Of a stretch of DNA of 64,000 nt, positions 45,611 through 58,563 are shown piece by piece; positions within the stretch are counted from its first letter, which is position 1, and the number at the start of each line of letters is the position of its first letter. The stretch spans positions 27,574,488-27,638,487 of the forward strand of contig CM073898.1 of assembly GCA_037176705.1 (NCBI GenBank), in the 5' to 3' direction. The position numbers and the translations under genes were made by a program. Below the pieces are notes generated by a model that worked only from the letters and a program-made list of their open reading frames with translations, did not search any database and was not told the origin of the DNA. This stretch comes from Molossus alvarezi (lineage: Eukaryota > Chordata > Mammalia > Chiroptera > Molossidae).

Positions 45611-45837
45611 ATATTTATTGAGCCTGGTACCTGGTATGTGTCCAGCACCCTACAGGAAGCTACAAGAGAACTACACAAATATTCTACTTCTAATGTGCAT
45701 CACTATCTTCTCATAAAACGTTACAAACTAAATCATCATTAATCCAACCATATTTCTCCACATGAACAACATTGCAATTAGAGGATTTCATCCCTAACCA
45801 AGGACCGACATCAAATACAGTATGACCAAAATGTAAT

Positions 45838-46225
45838 ATTAAGCCAGTCAGAGACAGATAAGTGCCATTTGATTTCATTCATATGTGGACTCTAATGAAC
45901 AAAATAAACTAACAAACAAAATAAGAACATACTTATAAATAGAGAATAGACAGACAACTGTCAGAGGGGAGGGGGATTGTGGGGCTGGGTGAAAATCGTG
46001 ACGGGATTAAGGAAAACCAAAAACACCAACAACTCATAGACACAGACCAGAAGGAAAGGGAGGTAGGAGATGGTAAAATGATAAATGGTGATGAAAAGAG
46101 ACCTGACTTGGATAGTGAATGCAAAATACAATATGCAGATGGATGTATTATAGAATTGTACACCTGAGACCTATATAATTTTATTAACCAATGTCACCCC
46201 AATAAATTCAGTTAAAAAGTAAAAA
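45838..46225 (+). mobile_element. Old L1 3' end
   Basis: taagccagtcagagacagat, catatgtggactctaatg, then acctatataattttatt and caccccaataaattcagtt before an A-rich tail. 5' truncated. Confidence 0.75.
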
Positions 46226-47945
46226 GGAAATTCTTAAGAGAGCATTAAAAAATGTAAGAATAAAATCTTTCTAAACTTTCATGAAGAAAATATACATATA
46301 TTATTAAGGCAAAGATTGAAAAGGAATCTTTAAATGAGTGTTAAATAGTAAATATAATTATTTCCTAATCATCATAAATTATACACATATAAATACAAAC
46401 TTCCATCATTATATAAACCCTAATGCTTGTGAAAAACTATATATATACTCTTACTATGAATTTTTTCTATCTAAAAATATGTTCAGGACAAACATGTTTG
46501 ATATTTTTATTTTCTTATAATTTTTAAGGGTTTTGGAGTTGGGGGGTATTATTTTGATACCTAAATTCTCCTTTTTTATCAAGTCCCATTTTTTTTTTCC
46601 CTTGGTAAATGTCTTGTGACATGCAGAAGAATTATAAACAACTTTACTGATACCATTCTTTTTAAAAATTATCATTGAATCATACACATATTTGAAGTCT
46701 TTTCCATGAGGACTTTAGTTTAAGAATTTATAGAAAAGTCCTTCAAACTAATTCTTGGCTACAAATTACTCAAAGTTCATAATTATTTTCTTTGCCATTT
46801 GTTTAAAACAACCCCAAAATACAATCTCTACTCTAAAGACATAGCAACAATAGTTTTTACTCAAGAATCACTATTTTTGATTTAATGATATTAAACGTGG
46901 CATGAGGTGATTGTTAGTGCTGTATAGATGTGAACTACAACAAAAGTCTTAAGAAAATTTTCTCTCTTGATGTACTTCTATCTTCCTTACTGCCCCTCTT
47001 ACTCATCAGCTCTCAGACTCTGCTCCCCAAAAAGCTTAGTATCTTCGCACTCCTTCTGGCCCTCCCCAGCTCTTTACCCAAGATCACTCTCTCCCTGAAA
47101 GTTAAAAGCCTCCAAAATGGTCAGCCCATTTCCCAACATCCAATCATAACCTCCCTTTCTCCTGGGAAAGCTCATGATTTGGGAGTGATGAGTATTTATT
47201 AGATAACTCAGAGTGGTCAGGAATGCAGACCATGAAACAAGTGGATGACCCAAAGGAACAATGTCAGTAGGATTACACTAGTGTTATTTCCACGATTATA
47301 TGCTACCACTCATTGCACAACACACCAGTGAAGTTCATTGCAAGGTTGTGTTCCTGACACAAAGTTGAATGGGTGCTAAAGGCTGTGATGGTAGCAATAA
47401 ACTTGAGTTCCTGGAACTTCATCCTCACTGAGACAGTGGCAAAAAGGCAATCTGGTCCTTGGTCCCTTCAAAATTTTCTCTAACACTATTTCATACATCT
47501 GTGGTTTTGGTAAAGTGTCCAAGGTGAATTCTGTTGTTTACAACTAAAACCTCTGACTAACAAACTCTACTTCACAGAGTTGCAAAGCTCAAATGAGATG
47601 CTATAAATCATTAACGAATGTCAGTTAGTATTATGATAAACTTTGAAACTTATCTTCAAAAGAAAGGATAATATTTAGTTGTATTAAGCACAGTTGACTC
47701 TATAACATTTCAATTTTATTGTATAGTCTCTCTGAATATTACCTTATATAATCTGTGGCCATTTGGGGATAATGAACAGTAGCTAAACATATATTACATT
47801 ATTGATTTTACTATGAAGATCCTGACCTAAAAGATATTTAAAACCCTTCACTAAAGCACATTTCTAATCAAAGTAATTTTCATCATGGATTTATTATACT
47901 CGGTAATCCTTACAATGTAACCCATCTGAATTTCTGAAGCATAAA
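46226..47945. other. No gene recognised
   Basis: AT-rich unique sequence. Short open frames (up to 90 codons, 46930-47202) have no known domain. A faint MIR-like tail lies near 47570-47640. Confidence 0.45.
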
Positions 47946-48045
47946 ACTGTGAGGACCTCAAGGGCAGACATCATGTATCATTCATTATTGTACCAGCAAT
48001 GGACCTGACATATACAGATATTCAATAAATGTTCATTCAAATAAA
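47946..48045 (+). repeat. L2 3' end
   Basis: gaggacctcaagggcagaca, ggacctgacatatacag, attcaataaatgttcattc. Confidence 0.55.
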
Positions 48046-48794
48046 CCAAAGTATAGCCAGAAGGGCAGTAACATGAATGTTACATCAATTGCTTCCACTT
48101 TTAGTAGAGGCATTCCACGTATATGTGAAAAGGTTTGCATTGGTCAGTTACTGTTTCACTTTATTTTCTTTTAGCCATGTTCAAAATTCCAAACTGAGTG
48201 CCTCTCTAATCTTGTACAATATAAAAACTCTGAATATAATTAACATATTATTTTACTAAAAAATTCTTTTAAGCCAAATGAAACCTAAACTCACCCCCCT
48301 CCCTTAGGGCTAATTAAGGGGTAAACGTGTGTAAATGTGTGGCAACTAAAGAACAAGGTCTCATGTGTGAAACATTGTTGTTTGCATCATCTACCTGGAC
48401 AGACCATCAAGAAAGCAGAAATGCCCTTGTGATCATTACTGGGAAATTAAGTTTATTTTTCCTGGGCTGTTGCATGGTAATGCCTGTGACAAGGCCAACA
48501 GAGTGAAGGAAAAAGAACACTGACTCACCTGTATAATGACCATCCCTTACCTAACAAGTCTGGTTCCAAGGATCCTTGTGTGCAAATATTACAGAATTTA
48601 TTTGGATGAATTCTAACTAGGTGAAAAATATTTCTGATTAAACACATCAAAAAATTAAATACCTGATTAATAAGCAAAGATTAGAGTTTGAAACTTTCCC
48701 TTTGAAAATATAGAGGTTAAAAGGAGGTTTGTTTAAAATGAATAAGATCATGTAAGTGAACATTTATCAGCTCTGCAAATGTGACAATACTAAC
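48046..48794. other. No gene recognised
   Basis: Unique sequence without a supported feature. Confidence 0.5.
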
Positions 48795-49165
48795 TGCTGT
48801 ATAGTGAAGGTGCAATGCCCTTCAAATTCACACACTGAAACCTAATCCTCAATGTGAGAACATTTGGAACTGGAGCCTTTGACAGTGATAGATCATTAAG
48901 GCAGAGCCCTCATGAATGCGACTAGGGCTCATACAAAAGACACCTCACAGAGCGCCCTCACTCCTTCCTTCTACCCTGTGGGGACACAGGGAGAAGATGG
49001 TCATTTATGAAGCAGGAAGTGGGCCCTTATCAGACACGAATCTGCTAACACCTTGATCTTGGACTTAGCCTCCAGAACCAATAAAATAAATTTATATTGT
49101 CTATAAACCACTTAGTCTATAGTATTCTGTTATAGCAGTCCAAATCAACTAAAATACTAATCTAA
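48795..49165 (+). mobile_element. Solo LTR of MaLR type (MLT1/MST-like)
   Basis: Ordered matches to an old mammalian MaLR LTR: cactgaaacctaatcctcaa, gcagagccctcatgaatg, ccctgtggggacacaggg, ccttgatcttggacttagcc, aataaaataaattt (polyadenylation region) and ttctgttatagcag near the end. No internal region beside it, so it is a solo LTR left after recombination. Confidence 0.75.
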
Positions 49166-49430
49166 TACCTGTTACTTATAAACTCAAAATTGTTTGGACA
49201 AATAAAGGGATACAAAGGTTCTGGTGTAAACTCCCTCCTTAATAGTCACTTCTTTACCTATTCTACTTAAAATTCACTGGAATTAGTAAGCTTTTTAAAA
49301 AACCCAGTACCAGTCCCAGGGAAGAATCAAAATTATTGAACATTCACACTACCATGCAAACCACTGTATCTCCTTTACCATAAGATGACATTTTTTCATA
49401 TTTTGAACCTTTAAAATCATGGTATATTTA
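49166..49430. other. No firm feature; possible MER5-like hAT fragment
   Basis: cactggaattagtaagc and cccagtaccagtcccagg near 49267-49320 faintly resemble MER5. Not called. Confidence 0.3.
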
Positions 49431-49448
49431 TATTTTATATGCAATTTT
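49431..49448. repeat. Target-site duplication of twin-primed L1 (left)
   Basis: attttatatgcaatttta-like block, matching 51239-51256 (aatttatatgtaatttta) with two differences. Confidence 0.65.
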
Positions 49449-50224
49449 ATTTGTTCTTTCAATTTTATTTTGTATTTGTTTCAGGTGTATAGTTTAGTGG
49501 TTAGACAATCATCTATTTTACATAGTGTCCCTCTTGATATTTCCAGTACCCATCTGGCAACATACATAGTTTTATAATATTACTGACTATATTCCCTACG
49601 CTGTATGTTACATCCCTGTGGCTATTTTGTAACTACCAATTTGTGTGTCTTAATTCCTTGACCTCTTTAACCCAGCTCCCCAACTCCCTTCCCCTCTGGC
49701 AACCACAATTTTGCTCTCTGTGTCTATCAGTCTGTTTCAATTCTGTTTGCTTGTTTATTTTGTTCTTTAGGTTCCAGTAAGATTTTATTCATTTTTATGG
49801 CTAAGTAATATTCCATTATATATATGTTCTACCATTTTTATCCACTTGTTTATTGATGGATACCTGGGTTGCTCTTATATTTTGGCTATTGTAAATAATG
49901 CTGCAACGAACATAAGGGTACATATATCCTTTTGAATTAGTGTTTTGGGTTCCTTTAGATAAATCTCCAGAAGTGGAATCACTGGGTCATAGGCAGTTCT
50001 ATTTTTAATTTTTTGAGGAACCACCATGCTGTTTAACATAGTGATTTCACAGATCTATGTTCCCAACAGTGCACAAGGGTTCCCTTTTCTCTACGTCCTC
50101 ACCCACACTGGTCATTTGTGGATTTATTGATGATAGCCATTTTGACAGGTGTGTGGCGATGTCTCATTATAGTTTTAATTTTGATTTCTCTGACAATTAG
50201 TGACATTGATTATCTTTTCATAGG
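49449..50224 (-). mobile_element. L1 3' half of a 5'-inverted insertion, minus strand
   Basis: Reverse-strand L1 3' UTR and end of ORF2 (tttcaggtgtatagtttag, gtaatattccattatat, gaatcactgggtcat, tttgacaggtgtgtggc). It ends abruptly at about 50224, where sequence of the opposite orientation starts. Confidence 0.85.
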
Positions 50225-51238
50225 TCAAAATCAGTTGCATTTTTATATACCAATAATGAACTATTAGAAAGGGAAACTAAAAAAGCAATTGCAACAAAAA
50301 TAAAAATAAGGTAAATTTAACCAAGGAGGCAAAAGACCTATACTCTAAAAATTTTAAGACACTAAAGAAAGAAATCAAAGAAGATAAAAATAAATGGAAG
50401 CCTATACCATATTCATAAATAGCAAGACTTGACAACATTAAAATGTCCAGACTAACCAAAGCAATCTATAAAGTCAACACAATCCATGACAAAATACCAA
50501 TGGCATATTTCACAGAACTAAAATAATCCAAAAATTCAAATCGCAAAAAATAAAAACCTCAGCAATATTAAGAAAGAAGAACAAAGTTGAAGGTATCATG
50601 CTGCCTGATATCAAACTATACTAGAAGGCCATAGTAATCAAAACAGCATGTTACTGGCATTAAAACAAACATAAAAATCAATGGAACAGAATAAAGAGTC
50701 CAGAAATAAACACTCATCTATATGGTCAATTAATATTTGACAGTGGAAGCAAGAATATACAATGGGGTAAAGACAGCCTAGGCAATAAATGGTGATGGTA
50801 AAATTGGACAGATACCTGCAAAAAAATAAAACTAGACCACTTTCTTACACCACACAAGAACAAATTCAAAATGGATTAAAGACTTAAATGTAAGAGTCAA
50901 AACCATTTAAAAAATCCTAGAAGAAAACATAGGCAATAAAATCTCTGGCATTTCTCTTAGCAAGATTTTTTTTCTGATATATTGCCTCAGGCAAGGGAAA
51001 CAAAAGAAAAATTTTAAAAATAGTATTACAACAAACTAAAAGGTTTTTGCACAGCAAAGGAAATCAGCAACAAAACAAAGAGACAACCTACTAAATGGGA
51101 GAACATATTTGCCAAAGATACATCCGATAAGGGGTTATTCAAAATGTATAAAGAACTCATACCACACAATACCAACAAACAATCCAATTTAAAAATGGAC
51201 AGAGGACCTGAATAAACACTTCTCCAAAAGGGACATAT
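50225..51238 (+). mobile_element. L1 5' segment of the same insertion, inverted
   Basis: Plus-strand ORF2 text running from caaaatcagttgcattttta to acttctccaaaagggacata. In L1 coordinates this stops almost where the minus-strand part begins, so the two halves join into one element with an inverted 5' part. Frames are broken throughout. Confidence 0.85.
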
Positions 51239-51256
51239 AATTTATATGTAATTTTA
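51239..51256. repeat. Target-site duplication of twin-primed L1 (right)
   Basis: aatttatatgtaatttta, partner of 49431-49448. Confidence 0.65.
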
Positions 51257-53132
51257 ATAAGCAGAGTTTTTTCTTCATTACCCAGATGCTTCAATTGCCA
51301 CCCCTACCAGCTAAGTAGAAATGAGCACCAGACTTCTTTCTTCCCATTACTCATTACCAAAGCATAGGCTCCCGTGGTGCACTTGACCGGTGAGCCCAGG
51401 TATATCCTAGGAGCAAGGAAGGCTGCTGGGAATTTGAGTTCTGACTTCTGTAATAACAAAGCTACCCTCATAACTTGGGAATTTTACCAAATATAGAAAG
51501 ATTAAACAAAGAATAATGGGTAAGCACATCTATGACAAATGTCCAATAACTAATGATAGGGCAGGACTCACTGTACTCATCATTCGAAGAGAGTATGTGA
51601 AATAACTAAGATCACAAACAGGATATGGCAGACTTCCCAGGACATTCTTTTCCTGATTGAATGTCAAAGTCTTCCAAATTAATACTTCTAAAGAGACTAG
51701 CCACACACTAGATAGCCAATGGACACAGTTTAACACATAGAAGCAAAACTGCTTTTAGATCCAGGAAGCTGAATGCTCTCACCCAAAGGCAGGGAAAACC
51801 ATCAGTGTCTGAGGATGTCATCACATTTGCACATGACACCACTGACATCTCAGCTTCTACTAAAGGCTTCAAAACAGCGAGCTTAAGGACTTGAATAAAG
51901 GAAGAATTTTGAACGGTGGTTCATTCGATGTTTCAGAGAACTTGCAGCATATTTGATAATTGTGGACAAGCAGAACCTTGGTATTCATGTCTGTGTGCTA
52001 CTTAAATTGTGAATTGCAAATGGGCAGAAATCCCATGCTCACACTCTTCCAGTGGGTATTGGCTGAAAATACCAGAGAAGAAAACAATAAAACCTGTCTC
52101 AGTTGTCACTTGTTCTCCTTTCCTTTTCTTTCTCCCTATGTCCCAGTTTGCAGTTCTTTTCTTGCAGAACCATTTTTAAAACTGAAAATGATGACAGCAA
52201 AGCATGCCAATGACTGAAATGCCGAGAGAGGATGTCCATACTGCTGCCAGCTTTCGTGAGGCCCTGACACATGCAGGACGGGCACCATTTGTGTATCAAA
52301 TTACAAGATTTCAGAGGCAGAATAGTCCTCAAAACAAAGGAATTCAGCTATGTTCTCTCATAAATAAGACTGAGAAAATATAAAAGAGGTTAGAGGTCTC
52401 TTCTGTTCCTCAAATGTAGCTACCATAGGTCTACAAATAACTTAAATGGTCAATGCATTTGTTACCATACCAGGGCTCTAGAAGATACAATACAAATTGC
52501 ACTTTTAAAATCTCTCTCTAATAAATATTGGTCTAGCTAGGAAAAGGAACTTTGGGGCATGTACTAATTAAGGGGCACCATGGCTTTGAAGGAGTTTTAT
52601 GCTGAGGTTCTAAATGCAAGTATATGGATATCTAAATCCTTCTTAATATCATCAGAAGAGGATTGGGCCATATCATACAGAGTAGCTGTTTTGTTCATTT
52701 ATACTGGATGTGCCTTGCTGCAGTAAAATTATATTGAAGCTAAACTGCAATCTAGAAAAATCATTCAGGTAGCTATTTGTGACTGTCAGTGTCAAATCTC
52801 CTGCAAAAGTTACTTCTTGTTTTATCAGCAAAACATAAAAATTGTGAAGTGAGCAAGCACTACAGATCCTAAAAAAGAAAAGCACTCAATTATCTGGGCT
52901 TGAAATAACTAGGCTTACTTAACAGTTTTCTAAAACAATTAGACTTTTTTCAATATCAGAGATTTTTTTAAATAATAGAATTCAAAAATTTTATATAAAA
53001 TTTTTTAATTAGCTGAATTTGCATTAAAGGCTTAAATTTGACCTCTTTATTCAAACTCCATGAAAAATAGTTCTACATTAAACTAGAATATTAAAACTAC
53101 CACAGGAAAGTTAGTATTTTTAGACATAATTC
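51257..53132. other. No gene recognised
   Basis: Unique sequence; open frames of 68-85 codons (for example 51960-52217) have no known domain. Confidence 0.45.
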
Positions 53133-53336
53133 CATATTTTTTTCCTTTATTGATTTTAGAGAGATAAGAAGAGAGAGGGAGAGAGAGATGGAAACATTGA
53201 TGAGAGAGAACATCTCCTGCATGTCCCCAGCTGGGGATTTGGCCCACAACCTGGGCATGTTCCCTGACCGGGAATCGAACTAGCAACCTCTTGGTGCATG
53301 GGTCAATGCTCAACCACTGAGCCACACCAGCTGGGC
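53133..53336 (-). mobile_element. Ves SINE (short-body type), minus strand
   Basis: cctttattgattttagagag, GA-rich body, ggaaacattgatgagagag, gaccgggaatcgaactagc (reverse B box), ccactgagccacaccagc. Confidence 0.85.
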
Positions 53337-53464
53337 TATGTTTTATCTTGAAAAATCTATTTCCTTTGTGCCCGCCCCTTCTGTTTTTTTCAACTCTACT
53401 CTAGATTTTTATTTCATTATAGATATCCCACTAAAAAAAATAACAGTGGCAATGATTTATTGAA

Positions 53465-54021
53465 AAAATTAAAAATTAAATTTCCATTTGACCCAGTGAT
53501 CTCACTCCTAGGAATCTTCCCTAAGAAGCCTGAAACACCAGTCAGAAAGAATATATGTACCCCCATGTTGGTAGCAGCACTATTTACAATAGCTCAGATC
53601 TAGAAACAGCCCAAGTATTCATCAGTAGACAAGTGGATAAAAAAGCTGTGGTACATATACACAATGGAGTACTATGCAGCTGTAAGAAAGAAAGATCTCT
53701 TATCCTGTGAGATGACATGGAGGGACCTGGAAAGTATTATCCTAAGCAAAACAAGCCAAGCAGAGAAAGACAAATATCATATGACACTTATTTGTGGAAT
53801 ATAATGAACATAATAGTCTGAGGAACAGGGTAGTCCCAGAGACGTGGAGGTGGCGTACAGACTGACAATCCCCAGAAGAGGCAGTGGGGGGAAGAGATAA
53901 ACCACACAACTTAAATGCATGTACGCATAACCAATGGACATAGACAACAAAGCTGGGGATAGTGCGGGGAGGGAGGGGAAGGAGGGTAGTAATGGGGGAA
54001 AAAGGAGAAACATCTGTAACA

Positions 54022-54024
<3 letters not shown>
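53465..54024 (+). mobile_element. Young-type L1 3' end, 5' truncated
   Basis: About 560 bp matching ORF2 C-terminus and 3' UTR of the full-length copies (ccatttgacccagtgatctc, gtggtacatatacacaatgg, atgacatggagggacctgg, ggggaaaaaggagaaacatc), then the aaat-repeat tail. Few differences from the intact L1, so fairly recent. Confidence 0.9.
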
Positions 54025-54068
<44 letters not shown>

Positions 54069-54070
54069 AT
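54025..54070. repeat. (AAAT)n microsatellite in L1 tail
   Basis: About 11 aaat units grown from the poly-A tail of the L1 above. Confidence 0.93.
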
Positions 54071-55040
54071 GAAAATGTTATGAAATTCAAAAGTGAAGTA
54101 AAACAGTAGGTTAGAAAGGCGAGTGCTCTCTCAATTCTACCAATAGGTAACTTGATTAAATGTCTGTCTTTTGTTTTTGTTTTTAGGTTTTTTCCCAACA
54201 GAAATTGTAATAGGTGACTGGGCAAAGTTCATAAAATGCCTTTAAAATTTGGGTCTCATCTGCAAGCCATGCAGACTTGCCATGCATCCTAAAATTTGAG
54301 GTAGCACAACTGATCTTTGGCCACTACCAACTTCTTCAAACTCATTGGCAAAAGAGTGGATTGTAAATGTCTTGAGGTTAGGAAACCCCATTTATAATCA
54401 GTTTTTATTTTTGGTTAAAGAAAGCACCCCAGACTTTACAAAGAATTCTGAATGGAAACTTGGGCTGGATAACGAAGACTGATTATGTCCTTTATCACTG
54501 GCTTATCAAAATGGAATAACATCGAGACCTAAGCCAAAGAAGCCAAGAATTCCCAGACACCGTTGGTGTTCTTTTTTCTGCAGAGTTTCTAACATTCTGA
54601 CATTTCAGTTTTGTGTCCTTATTTTACTTTTTGGTCCTTAAAAACATTGGGCTAACTCCCACTGGTAAACCACAGTCTAGGCTTCGTGCCACTCGGATAT
54701 TTAATAGAAAGAAAATGTCTTACTCGTAGTAGAAAAGAAAATAGTCTTTACCCTTAATTATTCTATGGAAATATTGTCAGTGAGTTGCAAAGATTATATA
54801 ACCAATGAAGAACAAATACTTGCTCTAGATGAAATGCAGAATATGAATAGCAGAAGAATATACCACGGTTTACCGTGGTAACCTCTGAGTAAATAGAATA
54901 TGCAGTTTCACTTCCTTTTTATTTGTAGCAATTTTTAATTTAACAAAAGGTGTGTATTGCTTTTGTAAGAAGAATAGACAGTAAAAATGTATACTTAGTT
55001 TTAAAAACACACAGCCAAAACTTAGTCTACAAGAAAATTA
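54071..55040. other. No gene recognised; short hairpin at 54861
   Basis: Unique sequence with one near-perfect palindrome (54861-54880: taccacggt, 2-nt loop, accgtggta). Confidence 0.5.
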
Positions 55041-55060
55041 CAGAGGTCCTTATTTCTTTT

Positions 55061-55316
55061 TTTTTTTTTTTTTTTTATCCTCACCCGAGGACATTTTTCC
55101 ATTTTTTTGTTCAGGTAGAGTGGGAGGGAGAGAGAGGAACAGAGAGAGAGAGAGAAACATCGATGTGAAAGGAACTCATCGAGTGGCTGCCACCCGCACA
55201 ACCAACCAGGGCCGGGGGCAAACTGCAACCGAGGTACATGCCCTTAGCGGGAACCAAACCCGGGTCTCTCTGGACCACAGGCCGAAGCTCTAACCGCTGA
55301 GCCAAACTGGCCAGGG
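55061..55316 (-). mobile_element. Ves SINE, minus strand, young copy
   Basis: Poly-T, tcctcacccgaggacat, GA run, aaacatcgatgtgaaagg, then the reverse tRNA head ctaaccgctgagccaaactg. Perfect 20-bp target copies, cagaggtccttatttctttt, lie at 55041-55060 and 55317-55336. Long exact flanks and a well-kept head indicate a recent insertion. Confidence 0.95.
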
Positions 55317-55474
55317 CAGAGGTCCTTATTTCTTTTATTCAAGTCTATAGCCTTGCAGGATGATCAGGATTTAGGAGAAACTCTTCACAAATATAAAAAT
55401 AAAATTTAATAAAACTAATAATTTCATAGTAGTAACAGTAAACACCACAACATTTTCTAAAATTTATAGTCCAT

Positions 55475-55635
55475 ACTCGGTGTCAGGGACTATTCTAAAT
55501 ACTTCCACCTTACTGAATTGTAGCAACAACTCCATATGAAGTAGGTCATGCTATTTCCCTATATTACATTTGAGGCAGCTGAGATACAGAAAGGCCCAAG
55601 TACACAAAATCCCAAGTTCATAACTACTCGGCTTC
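55475..55635 (-). repeat. MIR SINE
   Basis: Reverse MIR: ggactattctaaatacttcc, aacaactccatatgaagtag, tttgaggcagctgagataca. Confidence 0.6.
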
Positions 55636-56684
55636 ATGGTGTCTCATAAGATTTTCATTTTTGGTATTGAATAATAATTTGTATTTATTGATTTTGCTCA
55701 TTTAAATCATTTTGAAAAGCGTTTATTTTAAAAGCTCAGAAATTTAGAAATCTAGCTCTAAATGTTATGTTAATTGAAACATACTTCAAAGGCTACCAAT
55801 GAGGAGTAATAAAAAGGAAGTTAATTGGAAAGTCTGAAGGCTGTGATTGATCCCCTAGAGCATATGTTGGCTTTTCTTCTGAAAGCATTTGGGAGTGGAA
55901 TTTGTCCTAATTAAGGAAATTAGCATCTTAGGAGCTATTCCATGGCCCCTGCATATGGCATGGTGGAAACCAGCACCTCAGGACCCTACACAACGTTTCC
56001 TTCTCCTTTGAGTCCCACAATGCTTCCAAGTGGTTCCTTTTGGAAGAGACCTAATGAGAAAGATGAATAATAAGCCTTCCAGAAAAATCTGTTTTTCATG
56101 AGGATAAATGACAATATTCTGTTTCCCTTAGAATTTTCACTTTTTCTTTTCTAAGAATTAATAACTCTTCTCATCATATTCTAAGTTATGATCCCTGTGC
56201 TTTCTCACTCAGATTCTTGTGAACTATTAAAGACAATAATCCTATCACCAAAGAAAACCTTAAATGAGTTACTTTTATTGTGACTATGGAAAGCTAGTTT
56301 ATTTTTCTTGGATTGTGTGAGGACTATAGTCACCCTCGTACCTTGTGTGGGTGCATTTACCTATTGCTTTTCTCTATGGTGCAGAGCCTAATTTCAAGTC
56401 TTCTGAAAGTAAGTATTTTTAATTTATTTACAGGGCCTCAAGTTCATTTGTATCTGCATCAGAGAGCAGTATAATAATAATAATCACATGTGGTAAATGT
56501 TCTTTTATAAATTGCAAAACATCAATGCTTTGTTTTAATTTACTCCTCTTTCTTGGGATCTGATAGTGATTGAATTCATAAGCTTGTTGTGGCCTCTGGG
56601 CAAGTTCCATGCTGATTTATAAGGTGTGGAGCTTTTATTCAGTTCTGTTCCTTAGGACGTTATTAATCAAAATCTAGAAGAAAA
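55636..56684. other. No gene recognised
   Basis: AT-rich unique sequence without a supported feature. Confidence 0.5.
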
Positions 56685-56860
56685 TGGCTTAACCTGGGGC
56701 CAAAACTCCTGGATTCTAGTTGTAGCTCTGACACTCTCAAGGTCTTTTGGCTTGGATGAGTTTACACTTCTGAGCCTCAGTTTTTTCAACTACAAAATAA
56801 AAAACTTAAACAGATGATTTTTCCTGGGCCATTTCCAGTTCTGAAATTCGATAGTTTTTA
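56685..56860 (+). repeat. MIR-family SINE
   Basis: ggattctagttgtagctctg, cttctgagcctcagtttt, caactacaaaataaaaaac, then gccatttccagttctgaaat. Confidence 0.6.
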
Positions 56861-57479
56861 AGAGATGTTCTGTTTTATGTATGAGAAAATTGGAAAGCCA
56901 TCCTGACTCATCAAAGGCATGTACACATTAAGTTTTAACTGTTCAAGACACTGTAGTTACATATTATCAGTAATGATTACTTGTGTGTGTTTTATCATCC
57001 TATCACCCTAGGCATATTGCCTAGAAGATATTGACTGTTTATGTAATTTCGCTTGGGCACTACATTATTCAGATGGACACCCACCAAAATTTTTATTTAT
57101 GGTGCATCAATTGTAAAGGAAACTGCTTCTTAGCCTCTGCTTTCACCAATCTTTTACTTTTAATTAATCAGGTAGCCATTCATTCAGTAAACATTCAATA
57201 CGCATTCCTTGAACATTGGTGTCATGTGACGGAGTAGACATTTTACTGTTCACATAATCTTTTCCCAGAAATTCTGAAGAATAGAAAACTAAATATTAGG
57301 AAAATTATATCTGGCTCAAAGATGAAGAGTTGATCAATGTTGGGGTCACCATCTGAACCCAAATTTGTTGGATCTACGCCAAATATTTTTGTTTGCCCTT
57401 CATTCTTTACTACTCTGCCCCCAACCAGGAAGTTGACCTGTACGATTACTTCAATCTGCCACATTAGGGGAGCCCAGAA
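56861..57479. other. No gene recognised
   Basis: Unique sequence; 68- and 73-codon open frames have no recognisable domain. Confidence 0.45.
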
Positions 57480-57820
57480 AGAGATACTAGGGAAGGAAGA
57501 CAGTGAGGACAGATGAGGTCTTTATGTCCCACCTCCTTCCCTTGAGGTTCATCTAGGTCTGGCTGGGTCCCTCCACCATTGCTCAGTGTCCCTTTCAAGT
57601 TGGCCCCCCCTATACAATGTTTCCCTTCCAGATGTAGTCCCACTCCTTACCCTAGTGGGTCCAGTAATGGTGACAACTCTGGGGTACTATACTTCATATA
57701 TGACTTCCCAAGCCCTTGCCTTGGGAAATAGTCCATTTTTAAGCCCTTCTAAGATTATCCTAATATGAATGCACTATCTCTTTCTTGCTTGGACCCTCAC
57801 TAAAACAGTCACTCAATCTC
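57480..57820 (+). mobile_element. Probable ancient LTR-like repeat
   Basis: Ordered pieces (agtaatggtgacaactctgg, ccttgccttgggaaatagtc, agattatcctaatatgaatg, cttggaccctcactaaaac) match an old mammalian repeat end I recall as LTR-like; the family name is uncertain. Confidence 0.45.
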
Positions 57821-58555
57821 CTGCTGCCATGCCATGCTGTTTCACACGTCCGGACACAATAACTACCTGATTTAATCGAGAATTTAGGATCAGATATCCT
57901 CCAGTTACAACAAAAAGAGCTACTATTTGAAAAATATTACTGTTCTTCTGTTTCTATAGTTCTCTTATCAATTAAAACTTGAAGTCAGAAAAGATATGAG
58001 ATTCAAGAATGACCAAAATTCTGTTATTGCCTAAGAATGCTTTGCATCAGAAGGATGCAAACAAATAAATCTAACCCACGATAGGACTGAATTACTGACC
58101 TACTATCAGTTCCCATCAGTTGAAGAAAATGTTCTTGACGTGCTATCCCTTCAACTGCCCACACTTCAATTCAGGGTCTAGGATTAAGTTCGAAAGAGAA
58201 TTGCAGCACAGGAGGAATTATGTGATATCACAAAAGAAACACACTAATTTTTAATGTTGTTATTTATATTGTCTGGGGATTGACATTAATTTCTTTTTGT
58301 CTCAGAATCTCCTCCATCTGAAAATAAATAGTGGAAGGAATTTCTGTTCAGTCTACCAAATAGGCAGAATTCTTAAACTATAGGTATCTTTACATTCTCC
58401 CTGAGAAAGATACCCACACATCAACCTCTTTGTTTCAGTCAATTAGGTAATGAGCCACAAGGTGCTAGAATTTCTTGGCCTGAAGCAAGCAAGAGCTGAT
58501 TAATCTAAATGTTGGTATGCTAACTGCAGACTTGCTGCAGCATTGAAAAAGAAGT
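57821..58555. other. No gene recognised
   Basis: Unique sequence. Confidence 0.5.
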
Positions 58556-58563
58556 CTCTAGAC
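58556..58563. repeat. 8-bp target duplication of hAT element (left)
   Basis: ctctagac, identical to 58787-58794; the ctag centre is typical of hAT target sites. Confidence 0.9.
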
